Positions 25,969 to 33,521 of a stretch of DNA of 64,000 nt are shown here, one piece after another (position 1 is the first letter of the stretch; every line of letters begins with the position of its first letter). Source of the DNA: Cytophagales bacterium. Lineage in GTDB: Bacteria; Bacteroidota; Bacteroidia; Cytophagales; Cyclobacteriaceae. The notes under the pieces are model-generated. The model ran no database searches, had not been told where the DNA came from, and saw nothing but the letters and a program-made list of their open reading frames with translations. The DNA lies in the NCBI GenBank assembly GCA_025359125.1, contig JANYHI010000068.1:62001-126000 (forward strand), given 5' to 3'. A program made the position numbers and the translations under genes.

Positions 25969-26562
25969 ATGGAAACACTAGAAATGCAAAAGTCTACAGA
26001 AATAGAGTACCCGATTTTAGAAGTGATAGAACAGCGAAGAAGCAGCAGAGCTTATTCAGATAAAGCTATTGAGCCTGAAAAAATAAAGGCCTTGTTTGAA
26101 GCTGCGCGGTGGGCGCCCTCGAGTGTTAACGAACAGCCGTGGGTATACTTGTATGCAACAAAAGATCAGGCAGCTCTTCATCAAAAAATTGTTAATGTAC
26201 TAATGCCAGGAAATATAATTTGGGCTCATCAAGCACCCTTGCTAATTGTGGCTATGGCTCGTAAGTATTTTAGCCAAAATGATAAACCGAACGGGGCTGC
26301 CAAATATGATTTAGGATCGGCCAATGCTTTTCTTTCATTAGAGGCAACACGCCTGGGTTTAAATGTTCATCAAATGGGAGGTTTTGATAAAGAGAAAGCT
26401 CATGTCGAATTCAATATTCCTTCTACGCATGAGGCAGTAGTAGTAATTGCCATTGGATATTTGGGAGATATAAATGCACTTCCTGAAGATTTGCGAGCGA
26501 GAGAATTAACACCGCGCCAAAGAAATACACAAAATTCGTTTGTGTTAAATAAAGAATTCTAA
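25969..26562 (+). CDS. Nitroreductase family FMN oxidoreductase
   Basis: A 197-residue FMN-dependent NAD(P)H oxidoreductase of the nitroreductase superfamily, which reduces nitroaromatics, quinones and similar electrophiles. Landmarks are the FMN-binding EQRRSSRAYSDK near the N-terminus, ARWAPSSVNEQPW, DLGSANAFLSLEATRLGL and the closing VVVIAIGYLGD. The start was set at ATG 25969: a TTG ten codons upstream overlaps the -7 box TAATTTTG at 25934-25941. The OsmC gene follows after 2 nt, so the two are translated from one mRNA. This pairing suggests a common response to electrophiles or peroxides. Confidence 0.92.
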   Translation: METLEMQKSTEIEYPILEVIEQRRSSRAYSDKAIEPEKIKALFEAARWAPSSVNEQPWVYLYATKDQAALHQKIVNVLMPGNIIWAHQAPLLIVAMARKYFSQNDKPNGAAKYDLGSANAFLSLEATRLGLNVHQMGGFDKEKAHVEFNIPSTHEAVVVIAIGYLGDINALPEDLRARELTPRQRNTQNSFVLNKEF

Positions 26563-26564
26563 AA

Positions 26565-26960
26565 GTGGCCATCGCAAGAATTGGACACGATCATTTTAAA
26601 ACCGAGATAATTTCAAATGGCCATTCAGTAATTGCCGATGAACCGACTGACGTAGGAGGAACTAGTCAAGGATCTTCTCCGAGCGAGTTTCTGTTAGTTG
26701 CGCTCGCTTCGTGCACCGCCATTACATTGCGCATGTATGCGGATAGAAAAAAATGGCCTTTAGATAAAATCGAAGTAGAAGTTAATTTTGAAAAATTGGA
26801 TAGTAAAACAAGTTTTACCAGAGAGATTTTGATGGAAGGAACTATTGATGATAGTCAACGACAGCGATTACTACAAATCGCGAATGCGTGCCCGGTTCAC
26901 AAAATATTATCCAACCCAATTGAAATAAACACTACACTGGCAGGTGCAGGTGCTTTATAA
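26565..26960 (+). CDS. OsmC family protein (second copy)
   Basis: A 131-residue OsmC fold protein with both catalytic cysteines, C50 in LVALASCTAITLRMYADRKKWPL-type context (only the start of this motif is diagnostic) and C109 in ANACPVHKIL. It also carries the family pattern DEPTDVGGTSQGSSPSEF. It would reduce organic hydroperoxides at the expense of a thiol partner. Translation starts at GTG 26565, 2 nt after the nitroreductase stop. It belongs to a different subgroup from the OsmC protein at 5049, with a shorter N-terminus. The Fe-S gene at 26991 follows by 30 nt and is probably in the same transcript. Confidence 0.9.
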   Translation: MAIARIGHDHFKTEIISNGHSVIADEPTDVGGTSQGSSPSEFLLVALASCTAITLRMYADRKKWPLDKIEVEVNFEKLDSKTSFTREILMEGTIDDSQRQRLLQIANACPVHKILSNPIEINTTLAGAGAL

Positions 26961-26990
26961 GCATTGCTAACAGTTAACCGATAAGCTGAC

Positions 26991-27299
26991 ATGAAAGACA
27001 TTACAAAAAAATACACCAACGGAGAAGTTACAATCGTGTGGAAACCAAATGAATGTATTCACTCGGCTATCTGCTTCAAAGGATTAGGAGATGTTTTTGA
27101 TCCAAAAAAACGTCCGTGGATTACACCGGAGGAATCTTCTACAGAAAGAATTATTGAGCAAATAAAGAAATGCCCAAGCGGTGCTCTTAGCTATTATCTT
27201 AACCGAGATGAAAGTGATGGTAAAATTGCATTGGAGGCAGAAACCATCGTTGAAACGTCTCTGAATGGGCCGTTATTAGTGTATGGAATGTTACCGTAA
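26991..27299 (+). CDS. 4Fe-4S mono-cluster protein (Fer4_19/YjdI type), 5' part of a broken gene
   Basis: The 102 residues form a Fer4_19 domain: ITKKYTNGEVTIVWKPNECI, HSAICFKGLGDVFDPKKRPWI and IEQIKKCPSGALSYYLN, with Cys at the expected cluster positions. The frame ends at a TAA just after GPLLVYGMLP. In related proteins this point is followed by a CDGSH domain, and that sequence is present directly downstream in another frame (to 27418). Adding one A after GGA at 27285-27287 would restore GPLLVYG-NVTVKN and fuse the two. The short form could still fold alone, but it is most simply the front half of a frameshifted Fer4_19-CDGSH protein. Confidence 0.85.
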   Translation: MKDITKKYTNGEVTIVWKPNECIHSAICFKGLGDVFDPKKRPWITPEESSTERIIEQIKKCPSGALSYYLNRDESDGKIALEAETIVETSLNGPLLVYGMLP

Positions 27300-27418
27300 A
27301 AAATAGCAAAGGTGAACTGACAAAGAAAAATAATGTTACTGCTTTTTGCAGATGTGGCGTTTCATCCAATAAACCATTTTGCGATGGCAGCCATAAGAAG
27401 ATTGGTTTTGAAGATTAG
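27288..27418 (+). pseudogene. CDGSH iron-sulfur domain, 3' part separated by a frameshift
   Basis: Reading in the shifted frame gives NVTVKNSKGELTKKNN, VTAFCRCGVSSNKPFCDGSH and KKIGFED, then TAG at 27416-27418. This is a complete CDGSH motif (C-x-C-x8-C-x3-H) that binds a 2Fe-2S cluster. There is no ATG, GTG or TTG in this frame between the frameshift and the cluster cysteines, so it has no start of its own. The sequence shows no further decay. It overlaps the end of the convergent histidine kinase gene by 4 nt. Confidence 0.82.
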
Positions 27419-29352
27419 GCCAAGGGTAAACTAAATGTAACCAACGTCCCTTCTTTCAGTTTGCTTTCAATAAAAAATTCTCCTCCGTTGCGTTTAATAA
27501 AATCTTTGCATAGCAAAAGACCTAAGCCAGTTCCTTTTTCCTGATCGGTTCCGGTTTTGGTAAAATATTCATTTGAGTTGGTGATCATTTCAATTTCTGC
27601 GCGTGTCATTCCAATGCCTTTGTCTTGAATGTATACGAAGCAAAATTTATGTTGAACTTCAACTGTAATGATTACTTCGCTTTCGTGCTTAGAAAATTTA
27701 ATTGCGTTGTTAAATAAATTACGAAGAATCAGGTGAACTTGATTCACATCGGCATTTACAAACAAGGGAACCTTTCCATCTTTTCTAAACAGAATTTGTT
27801 TTCGGTTAGCGGCTTCTTCAGAAAGATGAGCTACATCTTCAATAACAGAATTAATATTGAATGCAACGGGTACTGTTTTAATTCCTTCCATTTGCCCCAA
27901 CGACCAGTTCAATAAATTTTCTAGCGTGCGCTGTGTTACGTTTAGATTTGATTTTAATTTAACCGAGAGTTCATTAAACTCTTCTGGGGTTACTATATTT
28001 TTGGTGACAAGCTCTAATAGCGAATGCAAATTTGTGATAGGCCCACGAAGATCGTGGCTGATAACGGAAAGTATTTTTGATTTTAATTGATTGATAGTGT
28101 GTAATGAATCTGCTTGCGATTGAATCTCTTCATTTTGCAATTCGATTTCCTGATTTTTTAAAGCTAGGTCTTCATTTACTTTCTTTTGATATTGGCGCAT
28201 TCGCCAGAACACAAATAAAATGGCTACTAGCAGAATGACAACAATGCAAACCGATATTAAAATTAATTGCTGGTTCTTGCTTTTTTGTTTCTCTAATGAG
28301 TTTTGATTTTCTAACAATTTGATGAGATGATCTTTTTCTTCTAATTCATACAAGGATTTCATCTCCTGAATTTGACCATTCTTTTCAGTGTTGAAAATAC
28401 TTTGCTTATACAAATCAATTAATTCTAATTGATGAATTACCAAATCGCTTTGTTTCTTTTGCTTATAAATTTCTACCCTAAGTTTTGCCACCCGTATTCG
28501 ATTCGATAAGTTGTTCATCTCTTTCCCTATTCGGTCGCTATTTTTTAGAAGTGTCAATGCTTTTTCTGTTTCGCCAAGATGAAAGGCTATCTGAGCAGCC
28601 TGGAAGTAACCCACCGCAAGCCCTCTGCGATTTTTTACGAGGCTATCAATTAAAATTGACTTGTTGATATAGGGAAGGCCTTCGGTAAATTTGTTTTGTT
28701 CAAGAAGAATACGAGCCTTCCTACTATACAGTACACTTGCATCCAGCGAGTCTCCTCTTTTTTCATAAAGATTGATTCCGTTATTGGTACATAAGAGGGC
28801 AGAGTCGTATTTTTTTAATTCAGTTAGTAGAAAAGATTTCTCTCTCATTACCTCTGCCAGTAGCTTATTGTCAGTTTGCTTATTAACAAGTTTGTGCGCT
28901 TGATTTATATAAGATCTAGCTTGCGAATAGTCTTTTAAATCGCTGAACGTTCTTGCCAGCGCCAACAAACACTCGCCCCATTGTCGAGTATAACTAGAGT
29001 TTTCATAAAGCCGAAGTGCTTTAAAGGCGTATTGAATGCTAAGTTGATAGTTGGTCTTTGTCCAGTTGGCGCGCGAAATAGCATAGTGGCTGGCGGCAAT
29101 CTGAAATCTGAAATTATTTTTCTCGGCAAGATTGAGCGCCTTGCTAGCTAAGGCCAAAGATGAATCGGGCTTTGATAAAAAATAACTTAATGCAGCAGAA
29201 TTATATTTTGCGATGAAAAGACTGTCTACTTTATTTTGTCCATATGCGCTAATTCCAATTATAAGAAGTAAAGATGAAAAAGCTAGGTTGCGCATTCGAA
29301 CTTTAAAGTACATCAAAACTCTCGATTTTTTCGATTCGTTTATCTCCATCAA
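27415..29352 (-). CDS. TPR-containing sensor histidine kinase
   Basis: A 645-residue kinase. The first ~40 residues end in a signal-peptide-like segment (MRNLAFSSLLLIIGISAYGQ). Residues about 45-340 form helical TPR repeats (for example DYSQARSYINQAHKL, KFTEGLPYINKSILI) facing the periplasm. One membrane helix follows (about 364-383), then a coiled linker. H433 lies in VISHDLRGPITNLH. The ATPase domain has LRNLFNNAIKFS, DKGIGM and GTGLGLLLCKDF. Proteins of this plan are common in Bacteroidota and usually act without an adjacent regulator, as here. The start could be 29352 or an internal ATG (29313 or 29295), which gives a cleaner signal peptide. It is divergent from the tRNA and TonB receptor. 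Confidence 0.9.
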   Translation of the reverse strand: MMEINESKKSRVLMYFKVRMRNLAFSSLLLIIGISAYGQNKVDSLFIAKYNSAALSYFLSKPDSSLALASKALNLAEKNNFRFQIAASHYAISRANWTKTNYQLSIQYAFKALRLYENSSYTRQWGECLLALARTFSDLKDYSQARSYINQAHKLVNKQTDNKLLAEVMREKSFLLTELKKYDSALLCTNNGINLYEKRGDSLDASVLYSRKARILLEQNKFTEGLPYINKSILIDSLVKNRRGLAVGYFQAAQIAFHLGETEKALTLLKNSDRIGKEMNNLSNRIRVAKLRVEIYKQKKQSDLVIHQLELIDLYKQSIFNTEKNGQIQEMKSLYELEEKDHLIKLLENQNSLEKQKSKNQQLILISVCIVVILLVAILFVFWRMRQYQKKVNEDLALKNQEIELQNEEIQSQADSLHTINQLKSKILSVISHDLRGPITNLHSLLELVTKNIVTPEEFNELSVKLKSNLNVTQRTLENLLNWSLGQMEGIKTVPVAFNINSVIEDVAHLSEEAANRKQILFRKDGKVPLFVNADVNQVHLILRNLFNNAIKFSKHESEVIITVEVQHKFCFVYIQDKGIGMTRAEIEMITNSNEYFTKTGTDQEKGTGLGLLLCKDFIKRNGGEFFIESKLKEGTLVTFSLPLA

Positions 29353-29464
29353 GTTATTTATTTTTAGTTTCCTAAACTATTTGATTGAGATTTAGTGGTT
29401 ACCACAATTTTTTTGTCTATTATCGTTAGTAACTAGCAACTAATCGTATTTTTTTTCGGGTATT

Positions 29465-29539
29465 GGGTATTTAGCTCAGTTGGTTTAGAGTACTACCTCG
29501 ACAAGGTAGGGGTCACAGGTTCGAATCCAGTAATACCCA
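29465..29539 (+). tRNA. tRNA-Val (anticodon GAC)
   Basis: A 75-nt cloverleaf. The acceptor stem GGGTATT/AATACCC is perfect, the D arm is GCTC/GAGT (with one G-U pair) and the anticodon stem is CTACC/GGTAG with loop TCGACAA, giving anticodon GAC. The variable loop is GGGTC and the T loop TTCGAAT. The discriminator is A, and CCA is not encoded. The anticodon and A73 fit valine identity. Two oddities: position 33 is C instead of the near-universal U, and the T stem ACAGG/CCAGT has an A-A mismatch in the middle pair. It may be a weak or decaying gene copy. The TonB receptor frame opens 2 nt after the tRNA end. Confidence 0.85.
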
Positions 29540-29541
29540 CA

Positions 29542-31851
29542 TTGAAAATTGTGAAAGCGGAAATTAATTATGTGCAGTTGGTTATTGTGTTTGGCTTTTT
29601 CATTTCACTTACAGCAGCCCAGTCTCAAACGCATCGATTACATGGAACGATAAAAGATTCCCTTGGCATGCCTTTGTCTTCTGCTCATACACAAATTTTT
29701 TCAGGAAAAATGAGAACGGTTGCATCTGCCTCAGGAGAATTCATACTTCAAGTTCCATCGGGAATAATTCAGGTAGAAATTTCACATACTGGCTATTACT
29801 CATTTAAGCAAAAGATAAAAATAAAAAGCGATACATCCATTCTCTTTGAATTGCAAACTAAGACAGAAGAATTGAATGAAGTGATTATCTCTGCCGATCG
29901 CACCCTTCAATCAGATCAGTTTCAAACAAACCGGATGAGTACAAATACGCTTAGCGCAAAAGAAATTAATAGCATTCCGGTTTTGGGTGGAGAAGCCGAT
30001 TTAATAAAGACTATTCAATTATTGCCAGGCGTAACAAAAGGTGCGGATGGCACTACCGATTTATTTGTACGCGGAGGCGCGGCCGATCAAAATCTGGTTT
30101 TATTGGATGGAGCCCCTATTTATAATACCGGACACTTGTTTGGGTTCTTATCCGTTTTTAATCCTGATATGTTAGATAGAGTCGAATCCATCAACGGTGC
30201 ATTTCCTGCCGAGTATGGCGGGAGGCTTTCCTCCATTTTAGGAGTGGGTTCAAAATCGACTATTCCATCTCAAACAAAAGTAAAAGGTAACGTTGGCATA
30301 ATTGCTACTCGATTAATGATAGAGCAACCCATTTTAAAAGAAAAACTCTCCTTTTGGGTGAGTGCCAGAAGAACTTATATTGATGAAGTAGTTAAATTAA
30401 TTGGGCAAGAATTGCCTTACTTTTTTTATGATATCAACGGAAAGATAATTTATAAGCCGCATGCCAACGCTAAGCTTGAAATTACTTTTTATGAAGGTAA
30501 TGATGTACTCAGTTTTTCAAATATTTCTCATTCCTCTTTAAAAAATAGAAATATAAGTACCGATTTTGTTTTAGGTAACTCATCACAAACGCTGAGGTGG
30601 GATCGGAGCTATCGTAATTTTAATTCAACACTATCGCTTTTTCATACAGTATTTAAATATTCAATCAAGAATACTTATCAAGAAAATAGATTGGCGGTAA
30701 ACTCAACAATCGAAGATGTGGGTGGTAAATGGATGATCTCATCAGATTCTATCAAAAAAAATATTTCTATAAGTGGTGGCGTGGAGATGATCAATCATGT
30801 AGTGGCACCTAACCGAATTAATACAACGGGTGAGATCTCTGAACTGTTGAAATCCGGATCTACACTTGCTAAAACCTCTCTCGAATCTAGTGTGTTTTTT
30901 CAGGTTAATGGAAAAATAAATTCTAAATTATCCTACAGCGTTGGCTCGCGTGTTTCTTCTGCTTTTGTTGATAATACATTCTTTCATAATCCCGAACCTC
31001 GAGTAGCTCTTCGTTATTCAATAGATTCTCTCACAGCAATTAAAACTAGCTATTCTTACATGTCGCAATATTTGCATAGAGTTTCAAGCGCAGCGGTTGC
31101 GTTTCCAACAGATATATGGTATCCGGTTACCCGAAATGTAAAACCACAAACGGCAGATCAAGTAGCGATTGGTGTGCAACGATTATTACCAAAGCAAAAT
31201 TTGTTTGTAAGTGTAGAAGGATATTACAAATGGTTGCATCAATTGATTGGCTATCGAGAAGGAGCAAGTCTGTTGCTGAATGTGGAATTTGAAAAACAAT
31301 TAGTGCAAGGCCAAGGAAGAGCGTATGGATTGGAAGTATTAATTAAAAAAGAAAAAGGAAAGCTTACCGGATGGCTAAGCTATACTTGGTCGAAGTCGGA
31401 AAGACAATACGATGCCGTTAATCATGGCGAATGGTTTTTGGCTAGATATGATCGCAGACACAATGCTGCATTAGTATTGAACTATCAACTTTCAAAAAAA
31501 TGGTCGATATCTTCCGTATTTGAATTTATTTCTGGAAGCAGATTTACACCGATCATTGGCCAGTATGTAGTTCCTTCTCCTACTTTGATAGGGGTAGATT
31601 TAATTCCTGTATATGCTTCTATGAATTCTGTAAAACTAGCGGACACACATCGGCTCGATATCGGAATAAAATTTCGGCCGAATCCCACTAAGAAATTTCA
31701 GAGCGAATGGTTTGGGGGAATTTATAATGTGTATAACAGAGCTTCGCCCATCGCAATAATTATTACACCAAATGGAGATGGATCTTTTAGATACGAGCAG
31801 CCTGGACTTTTTGGGTTGTTACCTTTTGTTAGTTATGGATTTAAATTTTGA
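29542..31851 (+). CDS. TonB-dependent outer-membrane receptor with carboxypeptidase-like domain
   Basis: A 769-residue outer-membrane receptor. A signal peptide (VQLVIVFGFFISLTAAQSQ) is followed by a carboxypeptidase regulatory-like domain (about 30-115: HGTIKDSLGMPLSSAHTQIF). A plug domain (about 120-235) has GGEADLIKTIQLLPGVTKGA and LFVRGGAADQNLVLLDGAPI. The rest is a 22-strand-type barrel ending in PFVSYGFKF with a terminal Phe. It takes up a ligand using energy from TonB, for which two copies are encoded at 2668-4145. No ATG is available: TTG 29542 or GTG 29551 must be the start, both directly after the tRNA. The DUF4249 gene follows after 4 nt and probably forms the partner lipoprotein. 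The ligand is unknown. Confidence 0.9.
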   Translation: MKIVKAEINYVQLVIVFGFFISLTAAQSQTHRLHGTIKDSLGMPLSSAHTQIFSGKMRTVASASGEFILQVPSGIIQVEISHTGYYSFKQKIKIKSDTSILFELQTKTEELNEVIISADRTLQSDQFQTNRMSTNTLSAKEINSIPVLGGEADLIKTIQLLPGVTKGADGTTDLFVRGGAADQNLVLLDGAPIYNTGHLFGFLSVFNPDMLDRVESINGAFPAEYGGRLSSILGVGSKSTIPSQTKVKGNVGIIATRLMIEQPILKEKLSFWVSARRTYIDEVVKLIGQELPYFFYDINGKIIYKPHANAKLEITFYEGNDVLSFSNISHSSLKNRNISTDFVLGNSSQTLRWDRSYRNFNSTLSLFHTVFKYSIKNTYQENRLAVNSTIEDVGGKWMISSDSIKKNISISGGVEMINHVVAPNRINTTGEISELLKSGSTLAKTSLESSVFFQVNGKINSKLSYSVGSRVSSAFVDNTFFHNPEPRVALRYSIDSLTAIKTSYSYMSQYLHRVSSAAVAFPTDIWYPVTRNVKPQTADQVAIGVQRLLPKQNLFVSVEGYYKWLHQLIGYREGASLLLNVEFEKQLVQGQGRAYGLEVLIKKEKGKLTGWLSYTWSKSERQYDAVNHGEWFLARYDRRHNAALVLNYQLSKKWSISSVFEFISGSRFTPIIGQYVVPSPTLIGVDLIPVYASMNSVKLADTHRLDIGIKFRPNPTKKFQSEWFGGIYNVYNRASPIAIIITPNGDGSFRYEQPGLFGLLPFVSYGFKF

Positions 31852-31855
31852 ATAG

Positions 31856-32698
31856 GTGAGTGCACAAATTAAATTTTATTTTTTGTTTACAGTTCTGATA
31901 TTGTCAGGGTGCATCCCTGCGCCATTGGCAATCGATGACATTACTCAACTGAAACCTAAAATCGTGGTGTCTTCGCAGATAGGGCCAACAGGTTTATTGA
32001 TTGTTTTGCTTACGAAAAGTATTGGAGCGTTGGATGCAGGCAGAGGCACTGATCCGCAAGCACTGATAAATCAAATTGCCATTTCAGATGCTAAGGTGTG
32101 GTTGGTGCATGATGGAGCAACAGATTCTTTGCCAAATCTTGGAAACGGATTGTACGGAAGCCAAAATTTAAATCTTCAGCCTAATCATGATTATGTATTG
32201 AGAGTAAAAACAAAAGAGCTGGGCGAAGTTTCGGCTGTTACTCAACTGAAAGAACGGATTCCTTTCCGCACCGTGCAAGCAACACTCTACAATACCAACT
32301 ATGATTCGTTGGCACTAGTCAACTATAGTTTGCAAGACCCGATTGGACCTAATTGGTATATGGTAAACGTTCAGAAATATTCTGCTAAGAACGATATCAA
32401 CGCATATTTGAACCCGCGCGTTTTCACGCGCTTAGTTCGTGATAGCATTAACGATGGAAAAATTGTGGAAGAACAATTCAAAGTTTTGTTTCGTAAATTT
32501 TCTAAAGGTGATACGGTGGCTGTATTCCTCTCTAATATTAGTCAAGAGTATTATGGCTTTTTAAAATTACGAAATGACAGAAGATATAATCTTGCTTCAT
32601 TTGCCTCTGAGCCACTTAACTTTAACACCAATGTAAAAGGCGGATTAGGCTATTTCAATTTGCATACTCCCGATGTGCGGGTTTTTGTAATGGAGTAA
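31856..32698 (+). CDS. DUF4249 domain lipoprotein, partner of the TonB receptor
   Basis: A 280-residue lipoprotein with the lipobox LILSGC (lipidated C19). The mature region has the DUF4249 pattern: PKIVVSSQIGPTGLLIVLLT, ISDAKVWLVHDG, NLQPNHDYVLRV and a C-terminal part with LRNDRRYNLASFASEPLNF. In Bacteroidota, DUF4249 genes almost always follow a TonB-dependent receptor of this type, as here, and the protein is thought to act with it on the cell surface in an unknown way. The start is GTG 31856, 4 nt after the receptor stop. No TonB box or enzyme motif is seen. Confidence 0.85.
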   Translation: MSAQIKFYFLFTVLILSGCIPAPLAIDDITQLKPKIVVSSQIGPTGLLIVLLTKSIGALDAGRGTDPQALINQIAISDAKVWLVHDGATDSLPNLGNGLYGSQNLNLQPNHDYVLRVKTKELGEVSAVTQLKERIPFRTVQATLYNTNYDSLALVNYSLQDPIGPNWYMVNVQKYSAKNDINAYLNPRVFTRLVRDSINDGKIVEEQFKVLFRKFSKGDTVAVFLSNISQEYYGFLKLRNDRRYNLASFASEPLNFNTNVKGGLGYFNLHTPDVRVFVME

Positions 32699-32728
32699 TT
32701 TTCTGGTTTTAGGGCATCCCTCAAGCCT

Positions 32729-32802
32729 TGTCACGTTGAGCTATCGAAAAGTAAATCACCATCATTATTATCTAAACCGACTTCGACAAGTTCAGTCTGA
32801 CA
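32729..32802. repeat. Intergenic palindromic element (REP-like)
   Basis: An imperfect inverted repeat: TGTCACGTTGAGCTATCGAA (32729-32748) against TTCGACAAGTTCAGTCTGACA read in reverse (32782-32802). The arms pair with three to four mismatches around a 33-nt centre. Sequences of this type, with TTCGACAAG...TGACA ends, are scattered in Bacteroidota intergenic regions. It fills the gap between the DUF4249 gene and the DUF2911 gene. Confidence 0.72.
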
Positions 32803-32865
32803 GATACAAAAGGTTTTAGAGATGCTGTTAATTCTTTTTACTTTTGACACAATAAATTTATTCTC

Positions 32866-33078
32866 ATGAAAAATAGTGTGGTATGGTGTTTTTTGGTTTT
32901 AAGTTTTTTGAGTTGTGATAAGAAGAAAAACTCCAACGATGAAACTCCAACAGATACTTTGAAGTCTGTGGAGACCAAAAAAGATTTATCCGCCACCATA
33001 CTAGAACAATCTGCTCAAGACTCCATCAAAGGAAGTATAAAAGCAGAAGCAGTATCAAAACTGGTGATACTGAAATAA
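32866..33078 (+). pseudogene. DUF2911 lipoprotein, 5' fragment of a frameshifted gene
   Basis: The first 70 residues contain a lipoprotein signal (VLSFLSC, lipidated C17), a charged linker and the start of the DUF2911 domain (QDSIKGSIKAEAVSK), then run into a stop after SKLVILK. One A is missing from a run of four at 33057-33060: with five A the frame would read SK-TGDTEIKISYYSPAV and join the fragment at 33102. Loss of a single base thus splits the gene. It is either a real mutation or a base-calling error in a homopolymer. No other damage is seen in the fragment. Confidence 0.8.
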
Positions 33079-33479
33079 AAATTTCGTATTATTCTCCTGC
33101 TGTGCGCGAAAGAATAATTTGGGGTGGATTGGTTCCTTTTGATAAGGTGTGGGTAACAGGAGCTCATTCTGCTATAAGTATTGAGTTTAGTAAAGATTTA
33201 GTGATTGGTGGTAAACTGGTGGCAGCTGGTAAGTATGCGTTCTTCACTATTCCGGGTAAAAGTGAGTGGACGATAATCATTAATAAAAATTGGCGACAAC
33301 ATCTTACGGATAGGTATGACGAAAAAGAAGATGTTGTTAGAGTGAAGGTAAAACCAGAAACAGAAGACAGGCATCAAGAAAGACTTCGCTATGCGGTTGA
33401 AATTGATTCCAATACCGAAGGGGAGATTGTAGTTTATTGGGAGAAGCTAGAAATCTCTTTGCCCTTTAACTTGAAGTAG
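33059..33479 (+). pseudogene. DUF2911 domain, 3' fragment of the frameshifted gene
   Basis: The main part of the DUF2911 domain: TGDTEIKISYYSPAVRERI, IWGGLVPFDKVWVTGAHSA, LVAAGKYAFFTIPGKSEW, TIIINKNWRQHLTDRYDEKED and RLRYAVEID, ending at 33479. DUF2911 proteins are exported, mostly lipoproteins of Bacteroidota with unknown role. A GTG at 33102 could start translation, but the product would lose the first strands and the lipid anchor, so a functional separate protein is unlikely. The sequence is otherwise well preserved, which argues that the break is recent or artefactual. Confidence 0.8.
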
Positions 33480-33521
33480 ATTTGTTCTGTCGTTAACGCC
33501 TGTAAAGATTAATTTTTTTAT

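Noticed and set aside
29465-29539. tRNA as attachment site of an integrated element
   Set aside because: I found no second copy of the tRNA 3' end in the window and no integrase or phage genes nearby.
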